From Clostridia bacterium (GTDB taxonomy: Bacteria > Bacillota > Clostridia > Oscillospirales > CAG-272): a stretch of DNA of 48,707 nucleotides. Location of the stretch: the NCBI GenBank assembly GCA_017441005.1, contig JAFSAM010000078.1, forward strand, positions 1 through 48,707, in the 5' to 3' direction. The notes below the pieces were generated by a model. It ran no database searches. It had not been told where the DNA came from and saw only the letters and a list, made by a program, of their open reading frames with translations. The position numbers and the translations under genes were made by a program. This document shows, piece after piece, positions 24,229 to 33,521 of this stretch. How positions within the stretch are numbered: the first letter of the stretch is position 1; each line of letters starts with the position of its first letter.

Positions 24229-25506
24229 TTATCCTTCGTTTGCTTCGACGCCGTTTTTGCGGCAGATTATGCTTGAAGCTGCGCAGGATGCGCCGCCGAG
24301 CAATGCCATACCGCACCACACGAGCACCGTCACGTTCCAGCCGAAGCTGCTCTGCAAAAAGCCGATGAACTTCGTTCCGAAGCCCGATGCAATATATGCC
24401 GAGCAGTCGAGTGCGCCCGAGAAGGTAGATATTCTGCCCGTATCTCTGTATCTGAAAACGTATACTGCATAGATCAGATTACATACGGAGTTCATCGATG
24501 CCGATGCAAGGACAAGGCATATCAAAGTAAGGGTTAAGCTTGCTCCGTTGAACATAACTATAAGCGCAAAGGTAAGTGTCGAAAGGCTGAAAAGCATTGC
24601 GCTGAGGATATGCTCGCTCTTTCTGAAAATACGAGCCTTCAGCATTTTTATACCCAAAAAAGTACCTATAAAGTTAACTATCGGAAGAATGATCGTAATA
24701 GCCGCCGCGAACGAATCGCTTACCTTATACACCTCTTTGATATACGTTGGTATCCAGAACGAAACCGCGTTTCTGATAAAGCCGTTCATCATACAGTAAA
24801 CGACCGTCGGGATAAGTGCGTGCTTCATCATAAGTCCGAAAGAAAGCTTTTCCTTCGGCTGTGCCCTCTTAACTCCCCTGCTCTTTATTCCGGCACATAC
24901 AATGATCTTTCTCTTCTCGAGATATGTAACAACGGTATAAAACACGGTGCCGCACATCAGCATATATCCGCCTGCAACGTAGAAAGCGACCTGCCATTTA
25001 AAATTAGCCGATACGACCGATGCAATAAGATAAGCCATCAAAGTACCGGCGACAAGACTTGCATTAAGAGCAAGCATAAGACGTCTGCCCGTGTCTCCCG
25101 TGCTGTTTTCCGCCACGATCTTTGTAAGCGGTCCCCACATCATGGAGCAGAAAAAGCCGATCACAGCCCATACCGCCATATTGAGCGCATACCCGGGAAT
25201 CGAGGGGATAAGTATAACGAGAACGCCCGACACCATAATGCCCATAAAAGCCATGACCTTGGGACTGATTATATCACCCAAAGTACCGTTTACAAGCTGA
25301 CCTGCACCGTAAGCCAGAAACAGAGCCATACCCATTGATCCTATCTGGTCGGCATTGAAAACTCCGTTTGTCTGCAAAAAGGGAGAGATCGCGCTGAGGA
25401 TGGTCTTGCCGGCATAGCAGCCCATATAACACATAAAGCAAGCGAAGCCGAGCTTAAGATAGTTGTTCCTCAAAAAGTCACGGGGAATAAATTTTGAATT
25501 ATCCAA
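24229..25506 (-). CDS. MFS transporter (GlpT/UhpC-like organophosphate type)
   Basis: 425 residues with about 12 hydrophobic segments in two halves. The loop between segments 2 and 3 reads GQLVNGTLGDIISPK, a form of the MFS motif G-x-x-x-D-x-x-S-P/R-R/K; it and WGPLTKIVAENS are typical of the glycerol-3-phosphate/hexose-phosphate antiporter branch. The substrate is unknown. The start is a TTG at 25506, supported by AGAAGGT seven bases upstream; the first internal Met is at residue 25, inside the first membrane segment. Single gene, ended by the strong hairpin at 24167-24208. Confidence 0.85.
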   Translation of the reverse strand: MDNSKFIPRDFLRNNYLKLGFACFMCYMGCYAGKTILSAISPFLQTNGVFNADQIGSMGMALFLAYGAGQLVNGTLGDIISPKVMAFMGIMVSGVLVILIPSIPGYALNMAVWAVIGFFCSMMWGPLTKIVAENSTGDTGRRLMLALNASLVAGTLMAYLIASVVSANFKWQVAFYVAGGYMLMCGTVFYTVVTYLEKRKIIVCAGIKSRGVKRAQPKEKLSFGLMMKHALIPTVVYCMMNGFIRNAVSFWIPTYIKEVYKVSDSFAAAITIILPIVNFIGTFLGIKMLKARIFRKSEHILSAMLFSLSTLTFALIVMFNGASLTLTLICLVLASASMNSVCNLIYAVYVFRYRDTGRISTFSGALDCSAYIASGFGTKFIGFLQSSFGWNVTVLVWCGMALLGGASCAASSIICRKNGVEANEG

Positions 25507-25655
25507 AACAGTTACCTTCTTTTATCAAATAATAATAAAAAGGAGCAAAAAACACGCCCCTGAATGACCTAAAGATAATACCATCTAAACAATTGATATA
25601 TGTGTATAATTTGTGAAATTTCTACACCTTTTATTTTAATAATTGTGAGTTTTTA

Positions 25656-25710
25656 GTGTTTGCAACAAACTTTTGCAAACTTTGCAAAAGACCGTCAGAC
25701 TTTTGCAAAA
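25656..25710. repeat. TTTTGCAAA repeat cluster upstream of the acyltransferase pair
   Basis: Four copies of TTTGCAA lie within about 55 bases. The middle two form a perfect inverted repeat, CTTTTGCAAA-C-TTTGCAAAAG (25670-25690), and a third CTTTTGCAAAA follows at 25700-25710. The cluster is 50 bases before a -35 element and lies in the 318-base gap between the MFS gene and the acyltransferases. The layout fits cooperative binding sites for a regulator. The rest of that gap is AT-rich without a gene. Confidence 0.55.
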
Positions 25711-25760
25711 ATAATCAAATTCACACACCACAAACAGTATTAAAAATTTTAAAAAACAAA

Positions 25761-25789
25761 TTGATTTTTTCTATAATATGTGTTATATT
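25761..25789 (+). promoter_or_regulatory. Sigma-A promoter of the acyltransferase pair
   Basis: TTGATT (25761-25766), 17-base spacer, TATATT (25784-25789). It leaves a leader of about 30 bases before ATG 25825. Confidence 0.6.
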
Positions 25790-25824
25790 GTCCTTGTTAT
25801 AAAACAAAAGCGAGGTACCGAAAA

Positions 25825-26637
25825 ATGAAGCAGCTTATTATGAAATGGTTTGACCTTCTGAATCTCCCCGAAGAATGGAAGGAAGAAATAGAAAGGGCAT
25901 CAGAAAGCTTTGACCCGACTCCCCTCGACGGTATGAAAGATCCCTATCTGTACCTGAACGAGGGTGAAGATAAAATGCCCTGCCTGCTCTATTCGCTCTA
26001 TAAATGCGAGGACTTTTACAACACGGCGAAAAAGCGTGATATCCCCGACGATATTCTGCTTGCCTCCCTCTCAGAGCTTAAAAGATATGCCCTCGAATAC
26101 AACAAGATCACAAACGGAGAAAAGCTCGGTCTCAAGCAAATAAACTGGCTCGGAAAGATACTTTGCGGCAACATCTACCGCCTCGGCAGACTTGAATTCG
26201 AAATCAGAGGTTCTTTAAAGAGCTCGGAAAAGCACGGAGTCAATGCGGGCGACCCCGTCATAGCTGTGCACATTCCAAACAACGGCGGTCCCTTCACCGA
26301 AGAGGCGTGCAAAGAAGCATACAAGCTTTGCGAAGAGTTCTTCCCCAAATATTTCCCGGAATATCAATACGAATACTACACCTGCAACTCCTGGCTTCTC
26401 GACCCCACTTTGAAAAACTTTTTGAAGCCTGAGTCGAACATCTATAAATTCGCTGCCACCTTCGAAGTGACCGAAGGCAGAGAATCGACCGACGCTTTGA
26501 CATATCTTTTCGGCAGAGGCACGGAGCTTAAAGACCTCGACACTTTGACTCCCGAAACAAGCTTACAAAAACACGTCGTCGAACACTTGAAAAACGGCGG
26601 AAAGCTCTACTCTTCTTTCGGTTTGAAGAAAAAATGA
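25825..26637 (+). CDS. NAT_N/GNAT_C acyltransferase domain protein, copy 1
   Basis: 270 residues. I recognise the two-domain family with an N-terminal NAT_N helical part (LLYSLYKCEDFY, about 60-75) and a C-terminal GNAT-like part (LGRLEFEIRG, VIAVHIPNNGGP, CNSWLLDPTLKNFLKPESNI). Family members are annotated as acyltransferase-domain proteins of unknown substrate, usually in Firmicutes. No signal peptide, so it is cytosolic. GAGG before ATG 25825 sets the start; an earlier in-frame ATG overlaps the promoter. A paralogue follows 22 bases later in the same direction, about half identical by eye, so the pair arose by tandem duplication. Confidence 0.85.
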   Translation: MKQLIMKWFDLLNLPEEWKEEIERASESFDPTPLDGMKDPYLYLNEGEDKMPCLLYSLYKCEDFYNTAKKRDIPDDILLASLSELKRYALEYNKITNGEKLGLKQINWLGKILCGNIYRLGRLEFEIRGSLKSSEKHGVNAGDPVIAVHIPNNGGPFTEEACKEAYKLCEEFFPKYFPEYQYEYYTCNSWLLDPTLKNFLKPESNIYKFAATFEVTEGRESTDALTYLFGRGTELKDLDTLTPETSLQKHVVEHLKNGGKLYSSFGLKKK

Positions 26638-26659
26638 TTTATTATCGGAGCAAAATAAT

Positions 26660-27475
26660 ATGAAAGACAGAATCCTAAAATGGTTTGACATACTGCAATT
26701 TCCGACAGAATGGAAGACTGCAACCATCGAGGCGATAAACACCTTTGATCTCGCCGAAATCGAAAAACAGGAAAAGCCATATTCGTGGCTTTTGGAGCAG
26801 GAAAACAAAATAAAGGGGATGCTCTATGCCCTTTACAAATGCGAAGACTTTTTCGATCAAGGAATTAAAAAAGGCATTCCCGAGGAAATACTCGTAGCAA
26901 CTCTTCAAGAAATCAGAAGACACTCGCAGAACTACAACAGAGCAACAAAAGGCGAAAAAATAGGTCTTAGGCAGATAAAATGGGCAGAAGTTATTCTCAG
27001 CGGAAGACTCTACTGCCTCGGCAGACTTGAATTCGAAATGAAAACCACTCAAAAAACCTGGGAAAACGGCGGCATTACTACCCCCGGTGCAAAAGTACTC
27101 AGCGTACACATTCCTCGTACGGGCGGTCCTTTGCTTGACGAAGAAGCGGAAGAATCCTTCAAAATGTCAAAAGTATTCTTCAAAAAATACTTTCCCGACT
27201 TTGATTACAAGTGTTATTTCTGCCATTCGTGGCTTCTCGACCCGACCCTGAAAAAGCTTTTGAAGCCCGACTCAAATATAGTTAAGTTCATGGACAGATT
27301 TGACATTCCGGAAACCCACGAATCTTCGGCAGGTCTCGGAATCATTTTCGGCGGAGATACTACCTACGAAAACGTCCTCGAAAAAACGCCCCAAACCGGG
27401 CTACAGAAATCCGCATACGAACATATCAAAAACGGCGGTAAGCTCCTCGAGGGCTTCGGTTTTATTGAAAAATAA
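26660..27475 (+). CDS. NAT_N/GNAT_C acyltransferase domain protein, copy 2
   Basis: 271 residues, colinear with the preceding gene from end to end. The conserved blocks MLYALYKCEDFF, LGRLEFEMK, VLSVHIPRTGGP, CHSWLLDPTLKKLLKPDSNI and the C-terminal HIKNGGKLLEGFGF all recur, while the linkers differ (EKQEKPYSW versus DGMKDPYLY). The divergence suggests two substrates or partners rather than dosage. It shares the promoter with copy 1 and ends at the hairpin at 27492. No neighbour reveals the pathway. Confidence 0.85.
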   Translation: MKDRILKWFDILQFPTEWKTATIEAINTFDLAEIEKQEKPYSWLLEQENKIKGMLYALYKCEDFFDQGIKKGIPEEILVATLQEIRRHSQNYNRATKGEKIGLRQIKWAEVILSGRLYCLGRLEFEMKTTQKTWENGGITTPGAKVLSVHIPRTGGPLLDEEAEESFKMSKVFFKKYFPDFDYKCYFCHSWLLDPTLKKLLKPDSNIVKFMDRFDIPETHESSAGLGIIFGGDTTYENVLEKTPQTGLQKSAYEHIKNGGKLLEGFGFIEK

Positions 27476-27491
27476 TACTCTCTATCATTAC

Positions 27492-27527
27492 AAAAAGTCC
27501 TTTTCGGCACGAAGAGGACTTTTTTTA
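27492..27527 (+). terminator. Terminator after the acyltransferase pair
   Basis: AAAAAGTCCTTTTCG pairs with CGAAGAGGACTTTTT (one G-T pair), followed by seven T. Confidence 0.9.
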
Positions 27528-27568
27528 CGTCAATTAATATATATACTATAAATATTAATAAAAAAGTG

Positions 27569-27597
27569 TAGACTTTTTAATGGTTGTATGTTATAAT
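27569..27597 (+). promoter_or_regulatory. Probable promoter of the lon operon
   Basis: Perfect TATAAT (27592-27597) with a weak -35, TAGACT (27569-27574), 17 bases upstream. No CIRCE or CtsR-like repeat is visible nearby. Confidence 0.5.
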
Positions 27598-27676
27598 ACG
27601 GTGTTAATATGGTGTATTATACCTTAAAATCAAGAGAGGCAAATAATTTTCCTGCCCAAAAACCAAGGAGACATAA

Positions 27677-30103
27677 ATGATCAGATCGGTAGAAAAAATA
27701 GAAAAAATGACCTTACAGCTTGTGGTGATACGAGGAATAACGATATTTCCCTCCATTCCGCAAAGCGTTGAAATATCGGACAAGACGGCAAAGAAGATCT
27801 GCATGTTTGCAAAAGACAAGGACGAGCCCATCCTGCTCGTTTCGCCCCTCGACCTTACAAACAAAAAGTGTGAAACCGTCGAGGATTTCCAAAAGGTAGG
27901 CACTGTGGCAAAGGTAAAAGACTATCTTAAATTGCCAAACGGCAATATGCGTATAGTTTTTGACGGTCTTTGCAGAGCCACACTGCTCTCCACGATCAAG
28001 GGCGAAAGGATTTTTGCAAACGTGCTTTGCAAGAAGATCTCGATTGAAAACGAGGGCGGCATCAAGGGCGAAGCACTGCTTCGCGAGACTGCACAGAATT
28101 TCGAAAAGTTTGCAAAATTTATCCCCAACCTTTCCGAGGATATAAGAATTTCGGTAAAGACAATAAAGGCTCTCGGCTATCTTGCCGACTATATAGCCTG
28201 CAACCTTTTCACCGCCTTTGAAGACAAGCAGGATATCCTCAATGAGTTTGACCCCTTCAAGCGACTTGAAAGAGTCAATCTGATTATGGAAAAGGAAACA
28301 CGTATACTTGAAACAGAGCTTTCCCTCCACAAAAAGGTGGTCGCAAAGCTTGAATCTCACCAGAGAGAGCACTATCTGCGCGAGCAGATGCGGGTCATTC
28401 AAAATGAACTCGGCTACGGCGACGGCGATAACGAGATCGAAGAATACCTCGACGCCATCCGCGAGAAAAATCTGCCCGAGGAGGTCGAAGCAAAGCTTAT
28501 TAAGGAAGTATATAAGCTCCAGAAGATGCCCTTCGGCTCTGCGGAAAGTGCGGTGATCAGATCATACCTCGACACCTGCATCGAGCTTCCCTGGACAAAG
28601 GCTACAAAGGACAGGCTCGATACGGTCTATGCAAAGAAGATCCTTGACAGAGACCACGACGGTCTTGAAAAGGTAAAAGAAAGAATAATCGAATACCTTT
28701 CGGTAAAGCAGCTTAATCCGGAACTCAAAAACCAGATTATATGCCTTGTCGGCCCTCCCGGAACGGGCAAGACCTCGGTAGCACAGTCGATCGCCACAGC
28801 AATGAACCGCAAATACGTTCGTGTTGCTCTGGGCGGTATCAGGGATGAAGCAGACATCCGCGGTCACAGAAAGACCTATATCGGTTCTATGCCGGGAAGA
28901 ATAATCAATGCCCTCGTTCAGGCAAAAGTGAGAAATCCGCTCATTCTTCTCGACGAGGTGGATAAGCTTACAAGAGACAGTCACGGTGACCCCTCCTCTG
29001 CCCTTCTCGAGGTGCTCGACGGCGAGCAGAACAAGAATTTCCGCGACCACTTCATCGAGCTTCCCTTCGACCTTTCCGAATGCGTATTTATTGCAACCGC
29101 AAATACACTCGACACCATTCCGAAGCCCTTGCTTGACAGAATGGAGGTCATCGAGCTTAAAATATACACCCGCACGGAAAAGCTGTCCATTGCGAAAAAC
29201 CACCTTATTCCCAAGCAGCTCAAGCGTCACGGACTTACAAAAAAGCAACTCCGCTTTGACGACAGCGCGATATTTGAGATAGCAGACTACTACACTCGCG
29301 AGGCGGGCGTCCGTAATCTTGAAAGAGAGATCGCATCAATCTGCCGTAAGGCGGCTAAAAAGATCGTCGAAAAAGAGGCTACAAGCATCCGCCTCAACGA
29401 TAAAAACATCGTAGATTTCCTCGGCGGAAGAAAGGTCATTCCCGACAAAGTCTACGAGCGTGACGAGATCGGTACGGTAAACGGCCTTGCATACACGTCG
29501 GTCGGCGGCGATCTTTTACGCATCGAGGCTGTCACCATGCCGGGAACGGGCAAGATCGAGCTTACAGGCTCTCTCGGCGACGTTATGAAGGAATCCGCAA
29601 AAGCGGCTGTCAGCTACATTCGAAGCAACAGCGAGCGATTTGCGGTCGATCCCGATTTCTATAAAAACAAAGATATACACATCCACGTTCCCGAGGGTGC
29701 GGTTCCGAAGGACGGTCCTTCGGCTGGTGTTACTCTCGCGACGGCACTACTCAGCGAGCTTACACACAGAGGTGTAAGACGCGACGTTGCCATGACGGGC
29801 GAGATCACACTCCACGGAAGAGTTCTTGCGATCGGCGGTCTACGAGAAAAGACCATGGCGGCTTACAAAGCAGGTGTCAAGACCGTGCTTATTCCCGCAG
29901 ATAATCTAAAAGACCTCGAAGAGCTTGACAAATCCGCAAGAGACGGACTTAACATCATTCCATGCGACACGCTTGACGACGTATTCAAATACGCCTTCAC
30001 AGACGAAGAAATCGTATCAAAAAACGCCGTACTCGAAAGCATGAGATCGACACCTACATACGATATTCCCAAAAACCCTACACGTCCGACGAGGTCAGTA
30101 TGA
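27677..30103 (+). CDS. lon: Endopeptidase La (Lon protease)
   Basis: 808 residues, full length. An N-terminal substrate-binding domain is followed by a coiled helix (about 195-245), the AAA+ module with Walker A GPPGTGKT (359-366) and Walker B ILLDEVDK, and the protease domain with Ser682 in KDGPSAG and Lys725 in LREKTMAA as the catalytic dyad. It is the ATP-dependent protease that removes damaged and regulatory proteins. It leads a plus-strand run; its stop overlaps the engB start by four bases, a neighbourhood conserved in Firmicutes (lon-ysxC). Confidence 0.98.
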   Translation: MIRSVEKIEKMTLQLVVIRGITIFPSIPQSVEISDKTAKKICMFAKDKDEPILLVSPLDLTNKKCETVEDFQKVGTVAKVKDYLKLPNGNMRIVFDGLCRATLLSTIKGERIFANVLCKKISIENEGGIKGEALLRETAQNFEKFAKFIPNLSEDIRISVKTIKALGYLADYIACNLFTAFEDKQDILNEFDPFKRLERVNLIMEKETRILETELSLHKKVVAKLESHQREHYLREQMRVIQNELGYGDGDNEIEEYLDAIREKNLPEEVEAKLIKEVYKLQKMPFGSAESAVIRSYLDTCIELPWTKATKDRLDTVYAKKILDRDHDGLEKVKERIIEYLSVKQLNPELKNQIICLVGPPGTGKTSVAQSIATAMNRKYVRVALGGIRDEADIRGHRKTYIGSMPGRIINALVQAKVRNPLILLDEVDKLTRDSHGDPSSALLEVLDGEQNKNFRDHFIELPFDLSECVFIATANTLDTIPKPLLDRMEVIELKIYTRTEKLSIAKNHLIPKQLKRHGLTKKQLRFDDSAIFEIADYYTREAGVRNLEREIASICRKAAKKIVEKEATSIRLNDKNIVDFLGGRKVIPDKVYERDEIGTVNGLAYTSVGGDLLRIEAVTMPGTGKIELTGSLGDVMKESAKAAVSYIRSNSERFAVDPDFYKNKDIHIHVPEGAVPKDGPSAGVTLATALLSELTHRGVRRDVAMTGEITLHGRVLAIGGLREKTMAAYKAGVKTVLIPADNLKDLEELDKSARDGLNIIPCDTLDDVFKYAFTDEEIVSKNAVLESMRSTPTYDIPKNPTRPTRSV

Positions 30104-30711
30104 AGCTTAACATTCAAAATTCAACCCTTGAAATAACGGCAGGTACGCTCAAGCAGTTCCCGACGTTTTCTATCCCCCAGATCGCATTCTCGGGCAGATC
30201 GAACGTCGGAAAAAGCTCGCTTATCAACACCCTTCTCGGCAGAAAAAAGCTTGCACGAGTCAGCTCCGCTCCCGGAAAGACCATTACCGTCAACTTCTAT
30301 TCGGTAGACAAAAAGCTGTATCTTGTCGACCTCCCCGGCTACGGCTACGCCAAAAGAAGTGCGGAGGACAAGAAAAGATGGTCTGCATTGACGGATGGCT
30401 TTTTCACCGCCAGAAACGAAAACGACACGTCGCTTAAAGCGATAGCTCAGCTTATCGATATGAAAGCAGGTCCAACGTCGGACGACGAAATGATGCTCGA
30501 CTATCTTAACACGGTGGGCATCCCGTATTTTATAGTGGTCACAAAATCGGATAAAACAAACAAAACCGACAGAAACAGTATGCTTGACTACATCAAAAAC
30601 CATCCTTCCGTCAAGCAAGGTACACCCATCATTCCCTTCTCATCCCTGAAAAACGAGGGTAAGGAAGAGGTTTGGGCACAGATACTTGCTTTTTGCGACG
30701 GAAATAAATAG
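30100..30711 (+). CDS. engB: Ribosome biogenesis GTPase EngB/YsxC
   Basis: 203 residues. G motifs: GRSNVGKSSLIN (G1), DLPGYGYAKRS (G3), TKSDK (G4) and the C-terminal SS-x-K segment (PFSSLKNEG, G5). EngB assists assembly of the large ribosomal subunit and is essential in Bacillus. Translationally coupled to lon by an ATGA overlap; lysA follows after 19 bases. Confidence 0.97.
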   Translation: MKLNIQNSTLEITAGTLKQFPTFSIPQIAFSGRSNVGKSSLINTLLGRKKLARVSSAPGKTITVNFYSVDKKLYLVDLPGYGYAKRSAEDKKRWSALTDGFFTARNENDTSLKAIAQLIDMKAGPTSDDEMMLDYLNTVGIPYFIVVTKSDKTNKTDRNSMLDYIKNHPSVKQGTPIIPFSSLKNEGKEEVWAQILAFCDGNK

Positions 30712-30730
30712 TATTCCAAAGGAGAATCCT

Positions 30731-32026
30731 ATGTTACACCAAAATCTGAACACAAACGAAAAAGGCAATCTTACGATCTGCGGATACGATACCGTGGATT
30801 TGGCAAAAGAATACGGTACTCCCGCATATATTATGGACGAGGACCTTATCAGAGAGAATTGCAGAATATATAAAAATGCCCTTGAAAAGAACTTCGGCAA
30901 GGGCAGCATCCCCCTCTACGCAAGCAAGGCCTTTTCCTGCAAAAGAATATACGAGATAGCAAAAGAAGAAGGAATCGGCTGTGACGTTGTATCGGGCGGC
31001 GAGCTCTATACCGTCTACAAATCGGGCTTCGATATGGAAAAAGTATTCTTCCACGGCAACAACAAGACCGAAAACGATATAGAATTTGCATTTGACTGCA
31101 AGCTCGGCTATTTTGTTGTCGATAATAACGAAGAATTGGAAGAGATCAATACACGTGCCCAAAAAAGGGGCATCACGCAGAAGATACTTCTCCGCATCAC
31201 CCCCGGAATCGATCCGCACACACATAAAGCGGTCGTCACGGGCAACGTCGACTCTAAATTCGGTTCGGCGATCGAGACGGGTCAGGCAACAGAGATCGTA
31301 AAAAAAGCGCTTAATTCAAGCAACATCGAGCTTTGCGGTCTGCACTGCCACATCGGATCGCAGATATTCGAATGCGACCCCTTTACCGATGCTGCGGAAA
31401 TTATGATCCGCTTCATTAAAAAGCTTAAGGACACATTGGGCTACGAAACAAAAATCCTCAATCTCGGCGGCGGTATGGGCGTTCGTTACATTGAAGAGGA
31501 TCCCGTTATCAGCTACGAAGAAAACATCGATAAAATTGCGGAAAAGATCATTTCCTACGCAAAAGCCAACGAGATCGCACTGCCCACCATTCTTATGGAG
31601 CCCGGACGTTCACTTGTGGCGGCATCGGGTCTTACCCTCTACACCGTCGGAAGCGTAAAAGAGATACCCGGCTTCAAAAAATACGTTTCGATCGACGGCG
31701 GTATGCCCGACAATCCAAGATACGCACTATATCAGTCCATCTACACCTGTATGATCGCAAATAAAGCGACAGAAAAAGCAGACTACGTTTGCACAGTTGC
31801 CGGCAGATGCTGCGAAAGCGGTGACCTTATTGCCGAAAACACGAAGCTCCAATCGCCAAAGAAGGGCGATACCCTTGCCGTCCTTTGCACGGGTGCATAC
31901 AATTATTCGATGGCATCAAACTACAACAAGATACCGCGTCCTCCCGTTGTTATGGTGTCAAAAAACAGAAAATACGTTGCAGTAGCACGTGAAACCTACG
32001 AAGATCTTATGAGGAACGATTTATGA
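30731..32026 (+). CDS. lysA: Diaminopimelate decarboxylase
   Basis: 431 residues. It makes lysine from meso-diaminopimelate. The PLP lysine is Lys66 in YASKAFSC; other marks are GGELYT, CHIGSQIF, the phosphate-binding NLGGGMGVRY, MEPGRSLVA, and CCESGD near the C-terminus, which gives the substrate Cys/Glu of this fold-type III enzyme. GGAG seven bases before ATG 30731 sets the start (an earlier in-frame Met at 30686 would overlap engB). The stop overlaps the next start by four bases. Confidence 0.96.
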   Translation: MLHQNLNTNEKGNLTICGYDTVDLAKEYGTPAYIMDEDLIRENCRIYKNALEKNFGKGSIPLYASKAFSCKRIYEIAKEEGIGCDVVSGGELYTVYKSGFDMEKVFFHGNNKTENDIEFAFDCKLGYFVVDNNEELEEINTRAQKRGITQKILLRITPGIDPHTHKAVVTGNVDSKFGSAIETGQATEIVKKALNSSNIELCGLHCHIGSQIFECDPFTDAAEIMIRFIKKLKDTLGYETKILNLGGGMGVRYIEEDPVISYEENIDKIAEKIISYAKANEIALPTILMEPGRSLVAASGLTLYTVGSVKEIPGFKKYVSIDGGMPDNPRYALYQSIYTCMIANKATEKADYVCTVAGRCCESGDLIAENTKLQSPKKGDTLAVLCTGAYNYSMASNYNKIPRPPVVMVSKNRKYVAVARETYEDLMRNDL

Positions 32027-32766
32027 TCAGTGATTACATTGCAGGAAATGCAACCTTAGTCGAGGTATTGCTCTGTATACCCATTGTGCTTATCGCACTT
32101 TCCGTCCACGAATGTGCCCACGGCTATGCCGCATACAAAATGGGCGACCCGACGGCCAGAAACTTCGGAAGACTTACCCTTAATCCGATAAAACACCTTG
32201 ATCCGATCGGTACTATATGTATGCTTTTCCTCGGCTTCGGCTGGGCAAAGCCCGTACCGGTAAACGTCAGAAACTTTAATAAACCCAAAAAAGGTATGGC
32301 GCTTACAGCACTTGCAGGCCCCCTCTCCAATCTGCTCCTTGCCCTTTTGGGAGTTCTGTTTTTGAGTGTTCTCGATATAATTTACCTCACCGTCCCCTCT
32401 CTTAACGAGTCCCTCCCATTCGGAGCTATCGGTGTATGGCAATTATCTTTGCTTGACGGAGCAACAATGGCATATAAGCTTTACTGGGTGCTCGGTAACT
32501 TCTTCTATTTGTTCCACATCCTTAACATCAGTCTTGCCATTTTCAATCTTTTGCCCATTCCTCCCCTTGACGGCTCGAGGCTTGCTATGCTCTATCTGCC
32601 CGATAAATTGTATTTCAAGCTTATGCAGTACGAGCAGATCATTCAGATCGTTCTTTTGGTCGGACTTTTCACCGGTGTGCTTTCAAAGCCGCTCGGCTAC
32701 CTGGCAGTCGGATTATCAGATCTGATGTCCTATATTCATGAATTCTTGGTAGGACTTGCGCTATGA
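32023..32766 (+). CDS. Site-2 protease family (M50) membrane metalloprotease
   Basis: 247 residues with five to six hydrophobic segments. The zinc motif HECAH is at 29-33 inside the first membrane segment, and NLLPIPPLDGSRL supplies the third ligand Asp. This is the short YwhC-like form without a PDZ domain, so it is not RseP. In many Clostridia it sits exactly here, between lysA and scpA; the substrate is unknown. Overlaps both neighbours by four bases. Confidence 0.92.
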   Translation: MISDYIAGNATLVEVLLCIPIVLIALSVHECAHGYAAYKMGDPTARNFGRLTLNPIKHLDPIGTICMLFLGFGWAKPVPVNVRNFNKPKKGMALTALAGPLSNLLLALLGVLFLSVLDIIYLTVPSLNESLPFGAIGVWQLSLLDGATMAYKLYWVLGNFFYLFHILNISLAIFNLLPIPPLDGSRLAMLYLPDKLYFKLMQYEQIIQIVLLVGLFTGVLSKPLGYLAVGLSDLMSYIHEFLVGLAL

Positions 32767-33521
32767 CCGAAACAACACCCAAATATAAGTTGGAGGTCTT
32801 TGAAGGTCCGCTTGACCTCCTCCTCTCGCTTATTGCTAAAAATAAAATCGATATATGCGATATCCCGATCGCCCTTATCCTCGATCAGTATATGGAATAC
32901 CTCTCCATGATGGAAAAAATGGATATGGACATTGCGGGCGAGTTTATCACGATGGCATCCGAGCTTATGCTTATAAAAAGCCGTATGCTCTTCCCCAAGC
33001 AAGAGGAAGAGGACGCCGAGGATCCGCGTGCAGCACTCGCCGCCGCCCTTCTCGAATACAAAAAAGCAAAAGAGGCAGCAGTTCTTCTCAACGATATGTA
33101 TTCGGAATACTCGGGCAGATTCGCAAAAGAAAGCGACGTTTTTCCTGTCAGAAGAGACGAACAGCCGACGGATATGGATTCTGCCCTTCTTCAAAAGGCA
33201 TTTGTCCGACTCATCAACAGAAGCAAGCTCTATTCATCTCCCCCCGAAAAGGTCTTTGCCCCTCTCCTCCGCGGAAGAATGGTGTCGGTGTCAGAAAAGA
33301 TACTCTCTATCATGAAGCGGCTCCGCCGTATGGGACGCGATTCCTTTGACAGCATTATGCTCCTTTGCGAAAACCGCTCCGAGCTTGTAGCCTCCTTTAT
33401 GGCTATTCTCGAGCTTGCAAAAGCACGCCGTATTGAGCTCGAGGAGGACGATGACGGTGACCTGCATCTTATACTCAACACCCACTCTAACCGAAAGGCA
33501 GTAAACGACAATGCAGAATGA
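32763..33521 (+). CDS. scpA: Segregation and condensation protein A
   Basis: 252 residues. The kleisin N-terminus reads YKLEVFEGPLDLLLSLIAKNKIDICDIPI, split here only by family-typical spacing, followed by EFITMASELMLIKSRMLFP; the acidic middle (EEEDAEDP) and winged-helix C-terminus also fit. ScpA bridges the SMC heads and, with ScpB, forms the bacterial condensin. Overlaps scpB by 11 bases. Confidence 0.95.
   Translation: MTETTPKYKLEVFEGPLDLLLSLIAKNKIDICDIPIALILDQYMEYLSMMEKMDMDIAGEFITMASELMLIKSRMLFPKQEEEDAEDPRAALAAALLEYKKAKEAAVLLNDMYSEYSGRFAKESDVFPVRRDEQPTDMDSALLQKAFVRLINRSKLYSSPPEKVFAPLLRGRMVSVSEKILSIMKRLRRMGRDSFDSIMLLCENRSELVASFMAILELAKARRIELEEDDDGDLHLILNTHSNRKAVNDNAE

Noticed and set aside
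24610..25338. 242-residue plus-strand frame opposite the MFS gene
   Set aside because: Composition is His/Arg/Ser-rich as expected from antisense of membrane-helix codons; no start signal.
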